55,923 nucleotides of DNA from Stutzerimonas kunmingensis. GTDB taxonomy: Bacteria; Pseudomonadota; Gammaproteobacteria; Pseudomonadales; Pseudomonadaceae. Below are positions 35,430-45,078 of the stretch, in pieces. The notes under the pieces are model-generated. The model did no database searches, was not told where the DNA came from, and saw only the letters and a list, made by a program, of their open reading frames with translations. The position numbers were made by a program, and so were the translations under genes. The stretch spans positions 1 to 55,923 of the forward strand of contig NZ_JACXXG010000029.1 of the NCBI RefSeq assembly GCF_014764705.1. The letters are read 5' to 3'. Numbering within the stretch: the stretch's first letter is position 1; each line of letters opens with the position of its first letter.

Positions 35430-36000
35430 AGCCACCAGCCAACTGTCCCGGCGCCTGCCGGGCGATCTGGCGATGTGGTTCTTCATCCTCGCCGAGCTGA
35501 CCGTCTTCGCCATCCTGATCCTGGCGTTCGCCGCCACGCAGATGCTCAATCCGCAGCTGTTCAGCGAGAGCCGCGCGGCGCTGGACAGCTCCATCGGCCT
35601 GGCGCTGACCCTGAGCCTGCTGACCTCAGGCCTGTTCGCCGCCCTGGCGGTGGAACAGGTGCGCGAGGCCCGGTCCGGGCGCGCGACGCTGTTGCTGCTC
35701 GCCGCGCTGGGCTCATCCTGCGTCTACGTGGTGCTCAAGCTCAACGAGTACAGCCACCTGGCCGGGCTCGGCCTGGGCATGGAACACAACACCTTCTTCA
35801 CCCTGTACTGGATTCTGACGGGCTTTCATTTCCTGCATGTGCTGCTGGGCATGGTGATCCTCGGCTGGCTGGCCATGCGCTGCCGCCGCGGCGCCTACGG
35901 GCCGGATGAGCACAGCGGCCTGGAGTCCGGAGTGCTCTACTGGCACATGGTGGATATGGTCTGGGTGCTGCTGTTCCCGCTGGTCTACGTGCTGAGGTAA
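35413..36000 (+). CDS. nirO: NirO, cytochrome c oxidase subunit III-like protein
   Basis: A 195-residue protein with five membrane helices, related to heme-copper oxidase subunit III (WFFILAELTVF early, then HNTFFTLYWILTGFHFLHVLLG and YWHMVDMVWVLLFPLVY). It is typically found beside nirQ in denitrifiers and is thought to associate with NO reductase, though its exact function is unsettled. An alternative ATG three codons upstream (35404) exists. Its start lies inside the nirQ end, implying translational coupling. Confidence 0.9.
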   Translation: MSTSPEATSQLSRRLPGDLAMWFFILAELTVFAILILAFAATQMLNPQLFSESRAALDSSIGLALTLSLLTSGLFAALAVEQVREARSGRATLLLLAALGSSCVYVVLKLNEYSHLAGLGLGMEHNTFFTLYWILTGFHFLHVLLGMVILGWLAMRCRRGAYGPDEHSGLESGVLYWHMVDMVWVLLFPLVYVLR

Positions 36001-36003
36001 GTC

Positions 36004-36252
36004 ATGTCTGCTTCGAAGATTCTGGTGGCCTGCTGGCTCGGCCTGGCACTGCTGTCGGTTTCCACCGTGCTGCTGGGCAATGCCGGCGCCACGCTGGCAT
36101 TGGCTGGTGCCGTTCTGCTCACGGCGTTCGGCAAGGCCTGGCTGATCACCGACGGCTTCATGGAGCTGCGCCACGCTCCGCGGGCGTGGCGTCTGCTGCT
36201 GCTCGCCTGGCCGCTGGTCCTGGTGCTCGGCGTGCTGCTGACCCTGCTCTGA
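36004..36252 (+). CDS. nirP: NirP, small membrane protein (oxidase subunit IV-like)
   Basis: An 82-residue protein with three predicted membrane helices and the segment FGKAWLITDGFMELRHAP, typical of cytochrome c oxidase subunit IV-like NirP/NorF proteins. It begins three bases after the nirO stop. The role is inferred from constant linkage to nirQ-nirO; it may assist NO reductase. Confidence 0.88.
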   Translation: MSASKILVACWLGLALLSVSTVLLGNAGATLALAGAVLLTAFGKAWLITDGFMELRHAPRAWRLLLLAWPLVLVLGVLLTLL

Positions 36253-36311
36253 CCAACGGTACACCGCCGCAAGAAGCTGACGATGCGGTCAGCCACGCCC
36301 CGCGACTTTTA

Positions 36312-36325
36312 TTGTTTCCGATCAA
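36312..36325 (+). promoter_or_regulatory. Possible FNR/Dnr box upstream of nirJ
   Basis: TTGTTTCCGATCAA differs from TTGAT-N4-ATCAA at one position and sits 97 bases before nirJ, in the 169-base gap after nirP. A CGGGCGC/GCGCCCG hairpin (36367-36390) lies between the box and nirJ. Together they suggest that nirJEN has its own promoter. Confidence 0.55.
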
Positions 36326-36421
36326 GGCCAGCCCTACCCCGCTCGTTGATCCTGCTGCTCAAGGAACGGGCGCCCGAGACGGCGCGCCCGGTGAGATACG
36401 CTGCCGAAGCGGAGCCGCCCC

Positions 36422-37603
36422 ATGTTGAGAATCAGCCATTACCTGCGCGCCCTGGCCCAACCGGCCACCAAGGTGCTCGGTGCCCGCAGCGCCAGCGGCA
36501 AGCGCCCACCCGTGGTGATCTGGAACCTGCTCAGGCGCTGCAACCTGACCTGCAAGCACTGTTACGCGACCTCCGCCGACAGCGAGTTCCGCGACGAACT
36601 GGATACCGCCGAGGCGCTGAAGGTGATCGACGATCTGCACGAGGCCGGTGTGCGCGTGCTGATACTCTCCGGCGGCGAACCGCTGCTGCGAGCCGACATC
36701 TTCCAGCTGGCCGATTACGCCCGTGACAAGGGTTTCTTCGTTGCACTGTCCACCAACGGCACGCTGATCGACGAGAGCAACATCGAGCGTATCGCCGCGG
36801 CGCAGTTCGACTACGTCGGCATCAGCATCGACGGCCTGGAGGCAGTGCATGACGAATGGCGCCAGCTCAAGGGCAGCTTCGCCGCCTCCATGCATGCCAT
36901 CGACCTGTGCCGCCAGCGCGATATCCGCGTCGGCCTGCGCACTACCCTGACGCAGAACAACTACCCGCAGCTGCCGGCCCTGCTGGCGCTGATGCGCGAA
37001 CACGACGTGCAGAAGTTCTACCTCTCGCACCTCAACTACAGCGGCCGCGGCAAGCGCAGCAGCAAGGCAGACGCCCATCACCAGATGACCCGCGACGCCA
37101 TGCGTCAGCTCTTCGAGCAGGCCTGGGACGACGTCCAGCACGGCCGCGAGACCGATTTCGTCAGCGGCAACAACGACGCCGATGCGGTCCTGCTGCTGCA
37201 GTGGGTCGAGGAGCGCCTGCCTGAGCATCGCGACCGCCTGGAAGGCATGCTGCGCGCCTGGGGCGGCAACGCCTCCGGCAGCGGCATCGCCAACATCGAC
37301 AACATCGGCGACGTGCACCCAGACACCTACTGGTGGCAGCACACCGTCGGCAACGTGCGCCGCCAACGCTTCAGCGACATCTGGCTGAACGAGCCGGCGC
37401 CGCTGCTGCAGGAGCTGCGCCAGCATCCGCGCGCGGTCGGCGGTCGCTGTGCCGACTGCCGCTGGCTGGCGATCTGCAACGGCAACACCCGTACCCGCGC
37501 CTGGGCGCAGGGCGATCTGTGGGCCGAAGACCCGGGCTGCTACCTCTCCGACGAGGAGATCGGCCTGTCCGCCGCCGAGCGCATTCCCAGCATCGCCATC
37601 TGA
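36422..37603 (+). CDS. nirJ: Heme d1 radical SAM enzyme NirJ
   Basis: A 393-residue radical SAM protein. The cluster motif CNLTCKHC places Cys40, Cys44 and Cys47 on the SAM-binding [4Fe-4S]. SAM-site motifs LSGGEPLL and STNGTLI follow, and a C-terminal Cys-rich SPASM-like region ([12 protein letters not shown], then DPGC) probably holds a second cluster. NirJ removes the propionate side chains of didecarboxysiroheme and forms the oxo groups of d1. It heads nirJEN. Confidence 0.95.
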   Translation: MLRISHYLRALAQPATKVLGARSASGKRPPVVIWNLLRRCNLTCKHCYATSADSEFRDELDTAEALKVIDDLHEAGVRVLILSGGEPLLRADIFQLADYARDKGFFVALSTNGTLIDESNIERIAAAQFDYVGISIDGLEAVHDEWRQLKGSFAASMHAIDLCRQRDIRVGLRTTLTQNNYPQLPALLALMREHDVQKFYLSHLNYSGRGKRSSKADAHHQMTRDAMRQLFEQAWDDVQHGRETDFVSGNNDADAVLLLQWVEERLPEHRDRLEGMLRAWGGNASGSGIANIDNIGDVHPDTYWWQHTVGNVRRQRFSDIWLNEPAPLLQELRQHPRAVGGRCADCRWLAICNGNTRTRAWAQGDLWAEDPGCYLSDEEIGLSAAERIPSIAI

Positions 37604-37673
37604 CCGATCGAGCGGCCGACCAAGCGCCGCAGCAACGCACTCCGTAAGCCCGATGAGAATTCAGGAGCACCGC

Positions 37674-38510
37674 ATGGACCAGCCACTCACATTTCCCGCC
37701 TCGCTGAGCGCCGCGTTCGCCCCTGGCGAAGTCGCTCTGGTCGGCGCCGGACCGGGCGACCCCGGCCTGCTCACCCTGCGTGCCTGGAGCCTGTTGCAAC
37801 AGGCCGACGCGGTGGTCTACGACCGCCTGGTCAGCGACGGGTTGATGGCGTTGCTGCCGGCCGACTGCAGCCGCCATTACGTCGGCAAGACCAGTGGCTA
37901 CCACAGCCTGCCGCAGCCGGAGATCAACCAGCTGCTGGCCGACCTGGCGCTGCAGAACAAGCGCGTGGTGCGACTCAAGGGCGGCGACCCGTTCATCTTC
38001 GGCCGCGGTGCCGAGGAACTGGAATTCCTTCTGCAGCGCGGTATCGACTGCCAGGTAGTACCGGGCATCACCGCTGCGGCCGGCTGCAGCGCCTATGCCG
38101 GCATCCCGCTGACCCACCGCGATCTGGCCCATTCCTGCCAGTTCATCACCGGCCACCTGCAGACCAACGGCGAGCTGCACCTGCCCTGGGACGCCCTGGC
38201 TCAGGGCGGGCAGACGCTGGTGTTCTACATGGGCCTGGCCAGCCTCGGCGAGATCTCGCGCAACCTGATCTCCGCCGGCCTGCCGGTGGATACCCCCGCC
38301 GCGCTGATCGGCAACGGCACCCGCGAGAACCAGCAGGTGGTGCGCTGCACGCTGCGCCAGCTGCCAAGCATGGCCGACGAGCAGCACCTCACGCCGCCGA
38401 CCCTGACCGTGATCGGCCGGGTGGTCGGCCTGTTCGCCGAGCGCCAGGTCCAGCACCCGGCGCGGCTGCACGGTGATCCAGCCCCGCAAACGGAGGCCTT
38501 ATGCAACTGA
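37674..38510 (+). CDS. nirE: Uroporphyrinogen-III C-methyltransferase NirE
   Basis: A 278-residue SAM-dependent methyltransferase of the SUMT family. [14 protein letters not shown] is the N-terminal signature, with [16 protein letters not shown] and [23 protein letters not shown] further on. It makes precorrin-2 for the d1 branch. The ATG at 37674 has AGGAG upstream; the frame back to 37449 overlaps nirJ and is not real. It overlaps nirN by 10 bases. Confidence 0.95.
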   Translation: MDQPLTFPASLSAAFAPGEVALVGAGPGDPGLLTLRAWSLLQQADAVVYDRLVSDGLMALLPADCSRHYVGKTSGYHSLPQPEINQLLADLALQNKRVVRLKGGDPFIFGRGAEELEFLLQRGIDCQVVPGITAAAGCSAYAGIPLTHRDLAHSCQFITGHLQTNGELHLPWDALAQGGQTLVFYMGLASLGEISRNLISAGLPVDTPAALIGNGTRENQQVVRCTLRQLPSMADEQHLTPPTLTVIGRVVGLFAERQVQHPARLHGDPAPQTEALCN

Positions 38511-40024
38511 TACCCGCCCTGCTGCTGGCAGCCGCGCTGCCGGCGGCCACCTTCGTTGCCCTCGACCTGGCCATTCCGCGGGCTGCCGCGGCGACCCAGC
38601 CAGCCGACAGTCAGGCGCTGTACGAACAGCACTGCCAGAGCTGCCATGGCGTCAACCGGCTCGGCGGCGCCGGCCCCGCGCTGCTGCCGGAAAGCCTCAG
38701 CCGCATCAAGCCGGCCGAAGCCCAGGCGGTGATCCGCGACGGTCGCCCGGCGAGCCAGATGGGCGCCTACTCCCAGGTGCTGAACGACGCGCAGATCGCC
38801 GGGCTGGTCGACTATCTGTACCAGCCCTCAGCCGTGCCGCCGACCTGGAGCGACGCCGACATCCGTGCCAGCCACCGCATTCTCAAGGACGTCGCCACGC
38901 TGCCGACGACCCCGCAGCACGCCGCCGATCCGCTCAACCTGTTTGTCGTGGTGGAAGCCGGCAATCACCATGTGCGGGTGCTGGATGGTGACCGTTTCGA
39001 GGAACTGGCCAACTTCCAGTCGCACTTCGCCCTGCACGGCGGGCCGAAGTTCTCGCCGGACGGTCGCTTCGTCTACTTCGCCTCCCGCGACGGCTGGGTC
39101 AGCGTCTACGACCTGCACAACCTGAGCATGATCGCCGAGGTTCGCGCCGGGCTGAACACGCGCAACCTGGCGGTCAGCAACGATGGCCGCTGGGTGCTGG
39201 TGGGCAACTACCTGCCGGGCAATCTGGTGCTGCTCGATGCCCGCGACCTGTCGCTGGTCAAGCACATCCCCACCGTCGGCCAGGATGGCACGCCGTCACG
39301 GGTCAGCGCCGTATACACCGCTCCGCCGCGCGACAGCTTCGTGGTCGCGCTGAAGGACGTGAAAGAGGCCTGGGAGCTCTCCTACGCCGGCGAGCCGACC
39401 TTCGAACCCCGGCGCATCGAGGCCGCCGACTTCCTCGACGACTTCTCCTTCACCCCCGACTACCGCCACCTGCTGGCCACCTCGCGCAAGGCCCACGGCG
39501 GCCAGGTGATCGACCTGGATACCGGCAAGGCGGTCACCGATATCCCGCTGCCAGGCATGCCGCACCTGGGCTCGGGTATCTACTGGAAACGCGACGGCAA
39601 GTGGGTGTTCGCCACGCCCAACGTCAGTAAGGGGCTGATCTCGGTGCTGGACCTGGAAACCTGGAAGCTGATCAAGGAGATTCCCACCGAAGGCCCAGGC
39701 TTCTTCATGCGCAGCCAAGCCAACTCGCCCTACGCCTGGACCGACGTGTTCTTCGGCCCGAACAACGACGCCGTGCACCTCATCGACAAGCAGACCCTGG
39801 AAGTCGCCCACACCCTGCGCCCGATGCCGGGCAAGAACGCCGCCCACGTCGAGTTCACCAACGACGGCCGCTACGCCCTGCTCAGCGTCTGGGACACCGA
39901 CGGCGCCCTGCTCGTCTACGACGCCAAGACGCTGGAGGAGGTTAAACGCATCCCGATGAACAAGCCCTCCGGCAAGTACAACGTCGGCAACAAGATCGAG
40001 TTCGCCGAAGGCACCTCGCACTGA
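38501..40024 (+). CDS. nirN: Heme d1 maturation cytochrome NirN
   Basis: A 507-residue paralog of NirS with a signal peptide (about 1-31), a c-heme domain with CQSCH (45-49) and a d1-type propeller ending [11 protein letters not shown]. NirN is reported to be the dehydrogenase for the last step of heme d1 formation and to pass d1 to NirS. It starts inside nirE and ends the nirJEN unit. Confidence 0.95.
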   Translation: MQLIPALLLAAALPAATFVALDLAIPRAAAATQPADSQALYEQHCQSCHGVNRLGGAGPALLPESLSRIKPAEAQAVIRDGRPASQMGAYSQVLNDAQIAGLVDYLYQPSAVPPTWSDADIRASHRILKDVATLPTTPQHAADPLNLFVVVEAGNHHVRVLDGDRFEELANFQSHFALHGGPKFSPDGRFVYFASRDGWVSVYDLHNLSMIAEVRAGLNTRNLAVSNDGRWVLVGNYLPGNLVLLDARDLSLVKHIPTVGQDGTPSRVSAVYTAPPRDSFVVALKDVKEAWELSYAGEPTFEPRRIEAADFLDDFSFTPDYRHLLATSRKAHGGQVIDLDTGKAVTDIPLPGMPHLGSGIYWKRDGKWVFATPNVSKGLISVLDLETWKLIKEIPTEGPGFFMRSQANSPYAWTDVFFGPNNDAVHLIDKQTLEVAHTLRPMPGKNAAHVEFTNDGRYALLSVWDTDGALLVYDAKTLEEVKRIPMNKPSGKYNVGNKIEFAEGTSH

Positions 40025-40126
40025 TCGTGAGCGGATCGCCCACCGATTCAAGGTGGGCGCCCCCACGACGGTCACAACCCCCTACAATCATCGGTACCGT
40101 CACGTTCACTGCATTTAAGGTCGACC

Positions 40127-40987
40127 ATGGATATTGATCTCGCCCGCACCTTTCTCGAGATCATTCGCAGCGGCAGCTTCATCGCCACGGCCGAGCGCCT
40201 GCACATCACCCAGACGGCCGTCACCGCGCGCATACAGAACCTGGAAAACCAGCTGAGCTGCCGGCTGTTCGTGCGCAATCGCGCCGGGGCGCGGCTGACG
40301 GCCGATGGCGAGCGCTTTGCCGCCTATGCCCGCCAGCTGGTGCAGACCTGGGAGGCCGCGCGGCGCGACCTGCCGCTGCCACGCGGTTATGGCGAACTGC
40401 TCACGCTCGGCGCCGAGGTGAGCCTGTGCAACCCGCTGATGCTGGCCTGGGTCCAGCGGCTGCGGCAAGCGCTGCCGGGCCACGCCGTGCGACTGGAAGT
40501 GGGCAGCGGCGAAGAGCTGCAGAAGAAGCTCGACCTCGGCGTGCTCGACGCTGCGCTGGTGCACCAGCCGGAGTACCTGCCCGGTCTGCAGGTCGAACAG
40601 CTGCTAGAGGAAAAGCTGATCCAGGTGGTGCAGGCACAGAATCCCACGCCGTATCTGTACGTGGATTGGGGGCCGGCATTTCGCAAGCAGCATAACCAGG
40701 CGCTGCCCGAATACACCCGCGCCGCGCTGTCATTCAGCCTCGGGCCGCTGGCCTTGCAGTATCTGGTGCAATGCGGCGGCCGCGGCTACTTTCGCACCCG
40801 CGTGGTCCAGCGCTATTTGGAAGAAGGCGTTCTCAAGCGAGTGGAGCAGGCGCCGGAGTTCAGCTATCCGGTCTACCTGGTGCATGCACGCGCCAGCGAA
40901 TCGCCCGCGTTGCTCAAGGCCGTCGAACTGCTGCGCGAAGTAGCCCTCGACGATTACGACTGGTCACGCTGGTACTACGATATCTGA
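40127..40987 (+). CDS. LysR-family transcriptional regulator
   Basis: A 286-residue regulator. The N-terminal winged HTH (ARTFLEIIRSGSFIATAERL, then TQTAVTARIQNLENQLSCRLF) is standard for LysR proteins. The effector domain lacks features that identify a ligand. It lies about 100 bases after nirN on the same strand and is convergent with the HPP-family gene. It may regulate a neighbour in the 41-45 kb block, but no divergent target gene is present, which is unusual for this family. Confidence 0.9.
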   Translation: MDIDLARTFLEIIRSGSFIATAERLHITQTAVTARIQNLENQLSCRLFVRNRAGARLTADGERFAAYARQLVQTWEAARRDLPLPRGYGELLTLGAEVSLCNPLMLAWVQRLRQALPGHAVRLEVGSGEELQKKLDLGVLDAALVHQPEYLPGLQVEQLLEEKLIQVVQAQNPTPYLYVDWGPAFRKQHNQALPEYTRAALSFSLGPLALQYLVQCGGRGYFRTRVVQRYLEEGVLKRVEQAPEFSYPVYLVHARASESPALLKAVELLREVALDDYDWSRWYYDI

Positions 40988-40994
40988 GCGTCGC

Positions 40995-41021
40995 GCCGGA
41001 CTCGTGGCCGCTCAGTCCGGC
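40995..41021. terminator. Bidirectional hairpin between LysR gene and HPP gene
   Basis: GCCGGACT (40995-41002) pairs with AGTCCGGC (41014-41021), spanning the 24-base gap and the stop of the minus-strand gene. There is no U-run on either side. Confidence 0.5.
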
Positions 41022-42151
41022 AGCTGCTTGAGCCAGTTGCGGTACAGCGCGGCGATCAGATCCGTCTGGGTAATCATGCCGACCAGCCGCTGTTGCTCAT
41101 CGACCACCGGCAGGCAGTGCAGGCCGCGATCCGAGAGTAGATAAACCAGTTCGACCATGTGCGTATCGGCGGTCACCGAGACTACTGGCGAACTCATGAT
41201 CGCGCGTAGCTTGGTGCCGCGCAGGAAGTTCAGCTGACCGAAACTGAGCCGCCCGGGCCGCGGGTGGAAGTGCTTGAGCAGGTCCACCTGGGTGACGATG
41301 CCGACCAGCCGATGGTCGTCGCCCTGCACCACCGGCAGCGAGCGCAGCCGGTGCACCTGCAGGGTCTGCCAGGCCTGCTCGATGAAGGTATCCGGCGTGT
41401 GCCAGTACAGATCGCGTGACATCACGTGCGCCGCGGTGATCTCGCCCATGCTGCGCCGCAGGGCGTGCTTCTCGGTCTGCTTGATCAGTCGTTCGAGGTC
41501 GTCACGGGTGACGTCGACATACTCGCCGAATTCCTGCAGCGCCCGGTCAACGTCGTCATGGGTGAAGCTCATGCGCTGGCCCGGCGGCAGGTCGCGGGTG
41601 TGATGACTGTTCTCGCGGCTCAGCCGCGGCTTCGGATAGGGATGCCCGGTCAGGTTGTTGTAGACCAGCGCGACCGTCACCAAGAGCGCCGAATAGAACA
41701 GCACTGGCCCGACCAGCGCGTAACCCAGCTGATGCAGCTCCGGGCTGCCCACCGCCGCCACCAGCGCCAGCGCGATGCTCGGCGGATGCAGGCAGCGCAG
41801 ATAGAACAGACAGAGCAGCGACAGGCAAGCCGCCAGCGCCAGCGAGGCGATACTGGGCAAGCCGCTCATGCCCAGACTGATGCCGATCAGCGCCGCCAGC
41901 AGATTGCCAACCAGAACCGCCCATGGCTGGGCGAACGGGCTGGACGAGGCGACGAACACCAGCACCGCCGAGGCGCCGGCTGGCCCCATGATCTGCAGGG
42001 TCAACGAACTGCCGACCAGCATGTAGCCGCTGCAGAACACCAGCGGCATGACGATGGCGACGCCGAGGGCGGCGCGCAACCACTCCTTCGGCGAAGCATT
42101 CAGCGGGGCGGGAAGGAACGAGCGAATCCAGAGGGCGAAAGAGTCGTGCAT
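41012..42151 (-). CDS. HPP-family membrane protein with two CBS domains
   Basis: A 379-residue protein with four to five membrane helices in the first 160 residues carrying the HPP-family motif LHPPSIALAL, then a cytoplasmic tail with two CBS domains (about 235-295 and 310-370). HPP proteins from plants and cyanobacteria have been linked to nitrite transport; CBS pairs usually bind adenosine nucleotides and gate the attached protein. The start at 42151 has AGGAC upstream; the frame to 42571 overlaps ccoN. It lies downstream of an orphan oxidase gene and next to nir genes, so nitrite handling is a reasonable but unproven role. Confidence 0.88.
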   Translation of the reverse strand: MHDSFALWIRSFLPAPLNASPKEWLRAALGVAIVMPLVFCSGYMLVGSSLTLQIMGPAGASAVLVFVASSSPFAQPWAVLVGNLLAALIGISLGMSGLPSIASLALAACLSLLCLFYLRCLHPPSIALALVAAVGSPELHQLGYALVGPVLFYSALLVTVALVYNNLTGHPYPKPRLSRENSHHTRDLPPGQRMSFTHDDVDRALQEFGEYVDVTRDDLERLIKQTEKHALRRSMGEITAAHVMSRDLYWHTPDTFIEQAWQTLQVHRLRSLPVVQGDDHRLVGIVTQVDLLKHFHPRPGRLSFGQLNFLRGTKLRAIMSSPVVSVTADTHMVELVYLLSDRGLHCLPVVDEQQRLVGMITQTDLIAALYRNWLKQLPD

Positions 42152-42246
42152 TGGTCCTGCTTGTGTCGAAATCGGAGAGGCCGCCCGACGGGCGGTGGAG
42201 CGGTCCGTCCCTGGACCTGTTTTGAGCGAGATAGCTGCCCGGGCGT

Positions 42247-43689
42247 TCAGCTGGCCAGCAGCGGCGCTGCCTGCGGCAGGCGCTCGGCGCGGCGGGTGCG
42301 CACGGTCAGCCAGGTGTTCAGCGCCATCAGCAGCATGCCGCTGGCGAAGATGGCGCCGCCGGCCATGCGCACGATGTAGCCAGGATGGCTGGCTTCCAGC
42401 GCCTCGACGAAGGAATAGGTCAGCGTGCCGTCTTCGTTGATCGCCCGCCACATCAGGCCCTGGGTGATGCCGTTGACCCACATCGAGGCGATGTAGAGCA
42501 CCGTGCCGATGGTCGCCAGCCAGAAGTGCGCATTGATCAGGCCGATGCTGTGCATCTGCTCGCGCCCCCACAGCCGCGGAATCAGGTGGTACAGCGAGCC
42601 GATGGAGATCATCGCCACCCAGCCCAGCGCCCCGGCGTGTACGTGCCCGATGGTCCAGTCGGTGTAGTGCGACAGGGCGTTGACCGTCTTGATTGCCATC
42701 ATCGGGCCTTCGAAGGTCGACATGCCGTAGAACGCCAGCGAGACCACCAGGAAGCGCAGGATCGGGTCGGTGCGCAACTTATGCCAGGCACCGGAGAGGG
42801 TCATCATGCCGTTGATCATGCCGCCCCAGCTCGGCGCCAAGAGGATGATCGACATCACCATACCCAGGCTCTGCGCCCAGTCCGGCAGCGCGGTGTAGTG
42901 CAGATGATGCGGGCCGGCCCAGATGTAGATCGAGATGATCGCCCAGAAATGCACGATGGACAGACGGTACGAGTAGATCGGCCGCCCCGCCTGCTTCGGC
43001 ACGAAGTAGTACATCATCCCGAGAAAGCCGACCGAGAGGATGAAGCCCACCACGCTGTGCCCGTACCACCACTGCACCATCGCATCGGTGGCGCCCGAAT
43101 ACAGCGAGTAGGACTTGAGCGGCCCCACCGGTACCAGCGCGTGGTTGATGATGTGCACCATGCCGGTGACGATGATGAAGGCGCCGAAAAACCAGTTGCC
43201 GACGTAGATGTGGCGGATGCGCCGGCGGGCGATGGTGCCGAAGAACAGATAGGCGTAGAGCACCCAGATCAGCGTCACCCAGAGTGCGATCGGCCACTCC
43301 ATCTCGGCGTATTCCTTGGACGTGGTGTAGCCCAGCGCGTAGCTGATCGGCATTGCCACGCAGGCTGCCTGCCAGCCCCAAAACACCAGCGCCGCCAGCC
43401 GATCGGAGATCAGCCGGGCATGGCTGGTGCGCTGAACGATGTAGAAGGACGAGGCGAACAACGCGCCGCCACCGAAGGCGAAGATCACCAGATTGGTGTG
43501 GATCGGTCGCAGCCGGCCGAAGCTGGTCCAGGGCAGGTCGAAGTTCAGCTGCGGCCACACCAGCTGAGCAGCGATGAAGACGCCGAGGCCCATGCCGAGC
43601 ACACCCCAGACCAGCGTCATCAGGGTGAACTGGCGCACCACGTGGTAGTTGTAGGCAATCGGTTCGGGACTGTTGTGCAGTTCGCTCAT
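42247..43689 (-). CDS. ccoN: Orphan cbb3-type cytochrome c oxidase subunit CcoN
   Basis: A 480-residue heme-copper oxidase subunit I of the cbb3 type, 12 membrane helices. The metal ligands appear intact: [11 protein letters not shown] (low-spin heme His), [10 protein letters not shown] (CuB His), [12 protein letters not shown] (CuB His pair) and [14 protein letters not shown] (heme ligands). No ccoO, ccoP or ccoQ is next to it, so it probably borrows subunits from a complete operon elsewhere, as described for orphan CcoN isoforms of P. aeruginosa. The start at 43689 is preferred over the open frame at 43782, which has no Shine-Dalgarno sequence. Confidence 0.9.
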   Translation of the reverse strand: MSELHNSPEPIAYNYHVVRQFTLMTLVWGVLGMGLGVFIAAQLVWPQLNFDLPWTSFGRLRPIHTNLVIFAFGGGALFASSFYIVQRTSHARLISDRLAALVFWGWQAACVAMPISYALGYTTSKEYAEMEWPIALWVTLIWVLYAYLFFGTIARRRIRHIYVGNWFFGAFIIVTGMVHIINHALVPVGPLKSYSLYSGATDAMVQWWYGHSVVGFILSVGFLGMMYYFVPKQAGRPIYSYRLSIVHFWAIISIYIWAGPHHLHYTALPDWAQSLGMVMSIILLAPSWGGMINGMMTLSGAWHKLRTDPILRFLVVSLAFYGMSTFEGPMMAIKTVNALSHYTDWTIGHVHAGALGWVAMISIGSLYHLIPRLWGREQMHSIGLINAHFWLATIGTVLYIASMWVNGITQGLMWRAINEDGTLTYSFVEALEASHPGYIVRMAGGAIFASGMLLMALNTWLTVRTRRAERLPQAAPLLAS

Positions 43690-43958
43690 GCTCGCCAGGC
43701 GGCCGACGCGGGCGCCAGGGAACGAACATCGATATCTGCCAGCGCAAGCGCTGGCAATGGTCGACGGACCGGCACGCCGCATCCGCTCGCCGCTCCTCCT
43801 GGGATCGGTTCATATCGAGCGCGGTGGATTGCCGCGCAGACGGAATGCGTGCGCATTGTCTGCGGCGTTTTAAATGTTATCTAACGAATAGTATTGCTCG
43901 ATAAGCGCAATATTTTTGCACCAACGACATCACGAGCGAAAACGCGGGCGTCTGTACC
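43690..43958. promoter_or_regulatory. A/T-rich region upstream of ccoN
   Basis: This 269-base gap includes an A/T-rich stretch at about 43868-43920 that contrasts with the GC-rich surroundings. Within it TATTGC (43892-43897) and GCAATA (43907-43912) form an inverted repeat. No good FNR box is visible. It probably carries the ccoN promoter. Confidence 0.45.
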
Positions 43959-45068
43959 TCAGGCCGCGCGACTCGCCCCTTGCTCGTACTGATCGACCAC
44001 GGCGGTGACGATGCGCATCACCTCCAGGTTTGCTTCCTCCATCTGCCCCAGGTGGCGCAGCGCGGTTTCCAGGGCGTCCTGAGCGAATGCATCGAGTGCC
44101 GCCTGCCCTTGGGCATGCACCGCCGTGTGGGGCCGCTCGATCTGCCGGAAGCAGTCCAGCGCCTGGATGTCGCGGTTGCCCTCGCCGTAATACCAGCGGC
44201 CGAAACGACAGTCGCGCTCGCTCGGCAGCTGCGGAATTGGCTGCGCCTGGTCGCTCAGCAGGTGGTTGTACACCACGAACTTCAGTGACAGCTCGTCAAG
44301 ATTGGCCAGCTCGATGCCGGCACGGAAGGAAGACGCGGCGCTGCTGCCACGCATCGCCCCGGCCAGGTGATAGAGCGTACGCATCGCCTCGACCGCCACC
44401 TCGGTGGTTCGACTGAAGCCCTTGGCGTGGCCGCCCTGCAGCTGGATGTAATCATGCACATTGCGGATTTCGGCCTGCACTTCGCCAATCTTGCGCACGA
44501 TGTCATCGGTCGCCAGCGCGGTCTTTTCCGCCAGGCTGCGAATCTCCCCGGCGACAACTGCGAAACCACGCCCGGCCTCGCCGGCACGCGCCGCCTCGAT
44601 CGCGGCATTCAGCGCCAGCAGATTGGTCTGGCTGGCGATGCCGCTGATGAGATCGACGATGCCGTTGATCTCCTGCGAGCGCTCGGCAAGGGTATCGACC
44701 TTGCGCGAGGCCAGGCCGAGGCCGTCCTCCATCTCGGCGGCCTTGCCCTGCAGCTCGCCGAAATGCTTCTGGTTGCTCAGCGCCGCGGCGGCGACCTCGC
44801 CGGCACGGGCCTTGTTATCGCCCAACTGCCCGGTGAGGAACTCGAACGACTCGCCGAGATGGGCCACGGAGGTGCTGAAGCGAATCAGCCTTTCCGACAC
44901 ACCCCGGTAATAGTCGAGCTGTCGCTGGCGCTGCTGGCTGGCAGCCTCTGCCGCCTGCAGCTGCTGCTCCAACGCGGCGACGCGCGCCGCCTGTTCGGCG
45001 TGACTGGCCTGCAGCGCATTCAGCTCCTGCTCCAGGCGCGTCGCGCTGTTCTTCCACTTGAACCACAT
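43959..45068 (-). CDS. Soluble chemoreceptor with C-terminal CZB zinc-binding domain
   Basis: A 369-residue cytoplasmic methyl-accepting-type protein without membrane helices. A coiled coil (about 8-55) is followed by the MCP hairpin tip ([41 protein letters not shown]). The C-terminal chemoreceptor zinc-binding domain has the expected [11 protein letters not shown] and a downstream [15 protein letters not shown] domains bind zinc through His/Cys ligands and can sense zinc or oxidants such as HOCl. The start at 45068 has GAGGTG upstream. It follows the dehydrogenase gene by 10 bases, a likely two-gene operon. Confidence 0.9.
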   Translation of the reverse strand: MWFKWKNSATRLEQELNALQASHAEQAARVAALEQQLQAAEAASQQRQRQLDYYRGVSERLIRFSTSVAHLGESFEFLTGQLGDNKARAGEVAAAALSNQKHFGELQGKAAEMEDGLGLASRKVDTLAERSQEINGIVDLISGIASQTNLLALNAAIEAARAGEAGRGFAVVAGEIRSLAEKTALATDDIVRKIGEVQAEIRNVHDYIQLQGGHAKGFSRTTEVAVEAMRTLYHLAGAMRGSSAASSFRAGIELANLDELSLKFVVYNHLLSDQAQPIPQLPSERDCRFGRWYYGEGNRDIQALDCFRQIERPHTAVHAQGQAALDAFAQDALETALRHLGQMEEANLEVMRIVTAVVDQYEQGASRAA

Positions 45069-45078
45069 GCACTACACC

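Noticed and set aside
43892..43912. TATTGC/GCAATA inverted repeat as an FNR box for ccoN
   Set aside because: The half-sites do not match TTGAT and the spacing is 9 rather than 4 bases, so it does not qualify as an FNR/Anr site.
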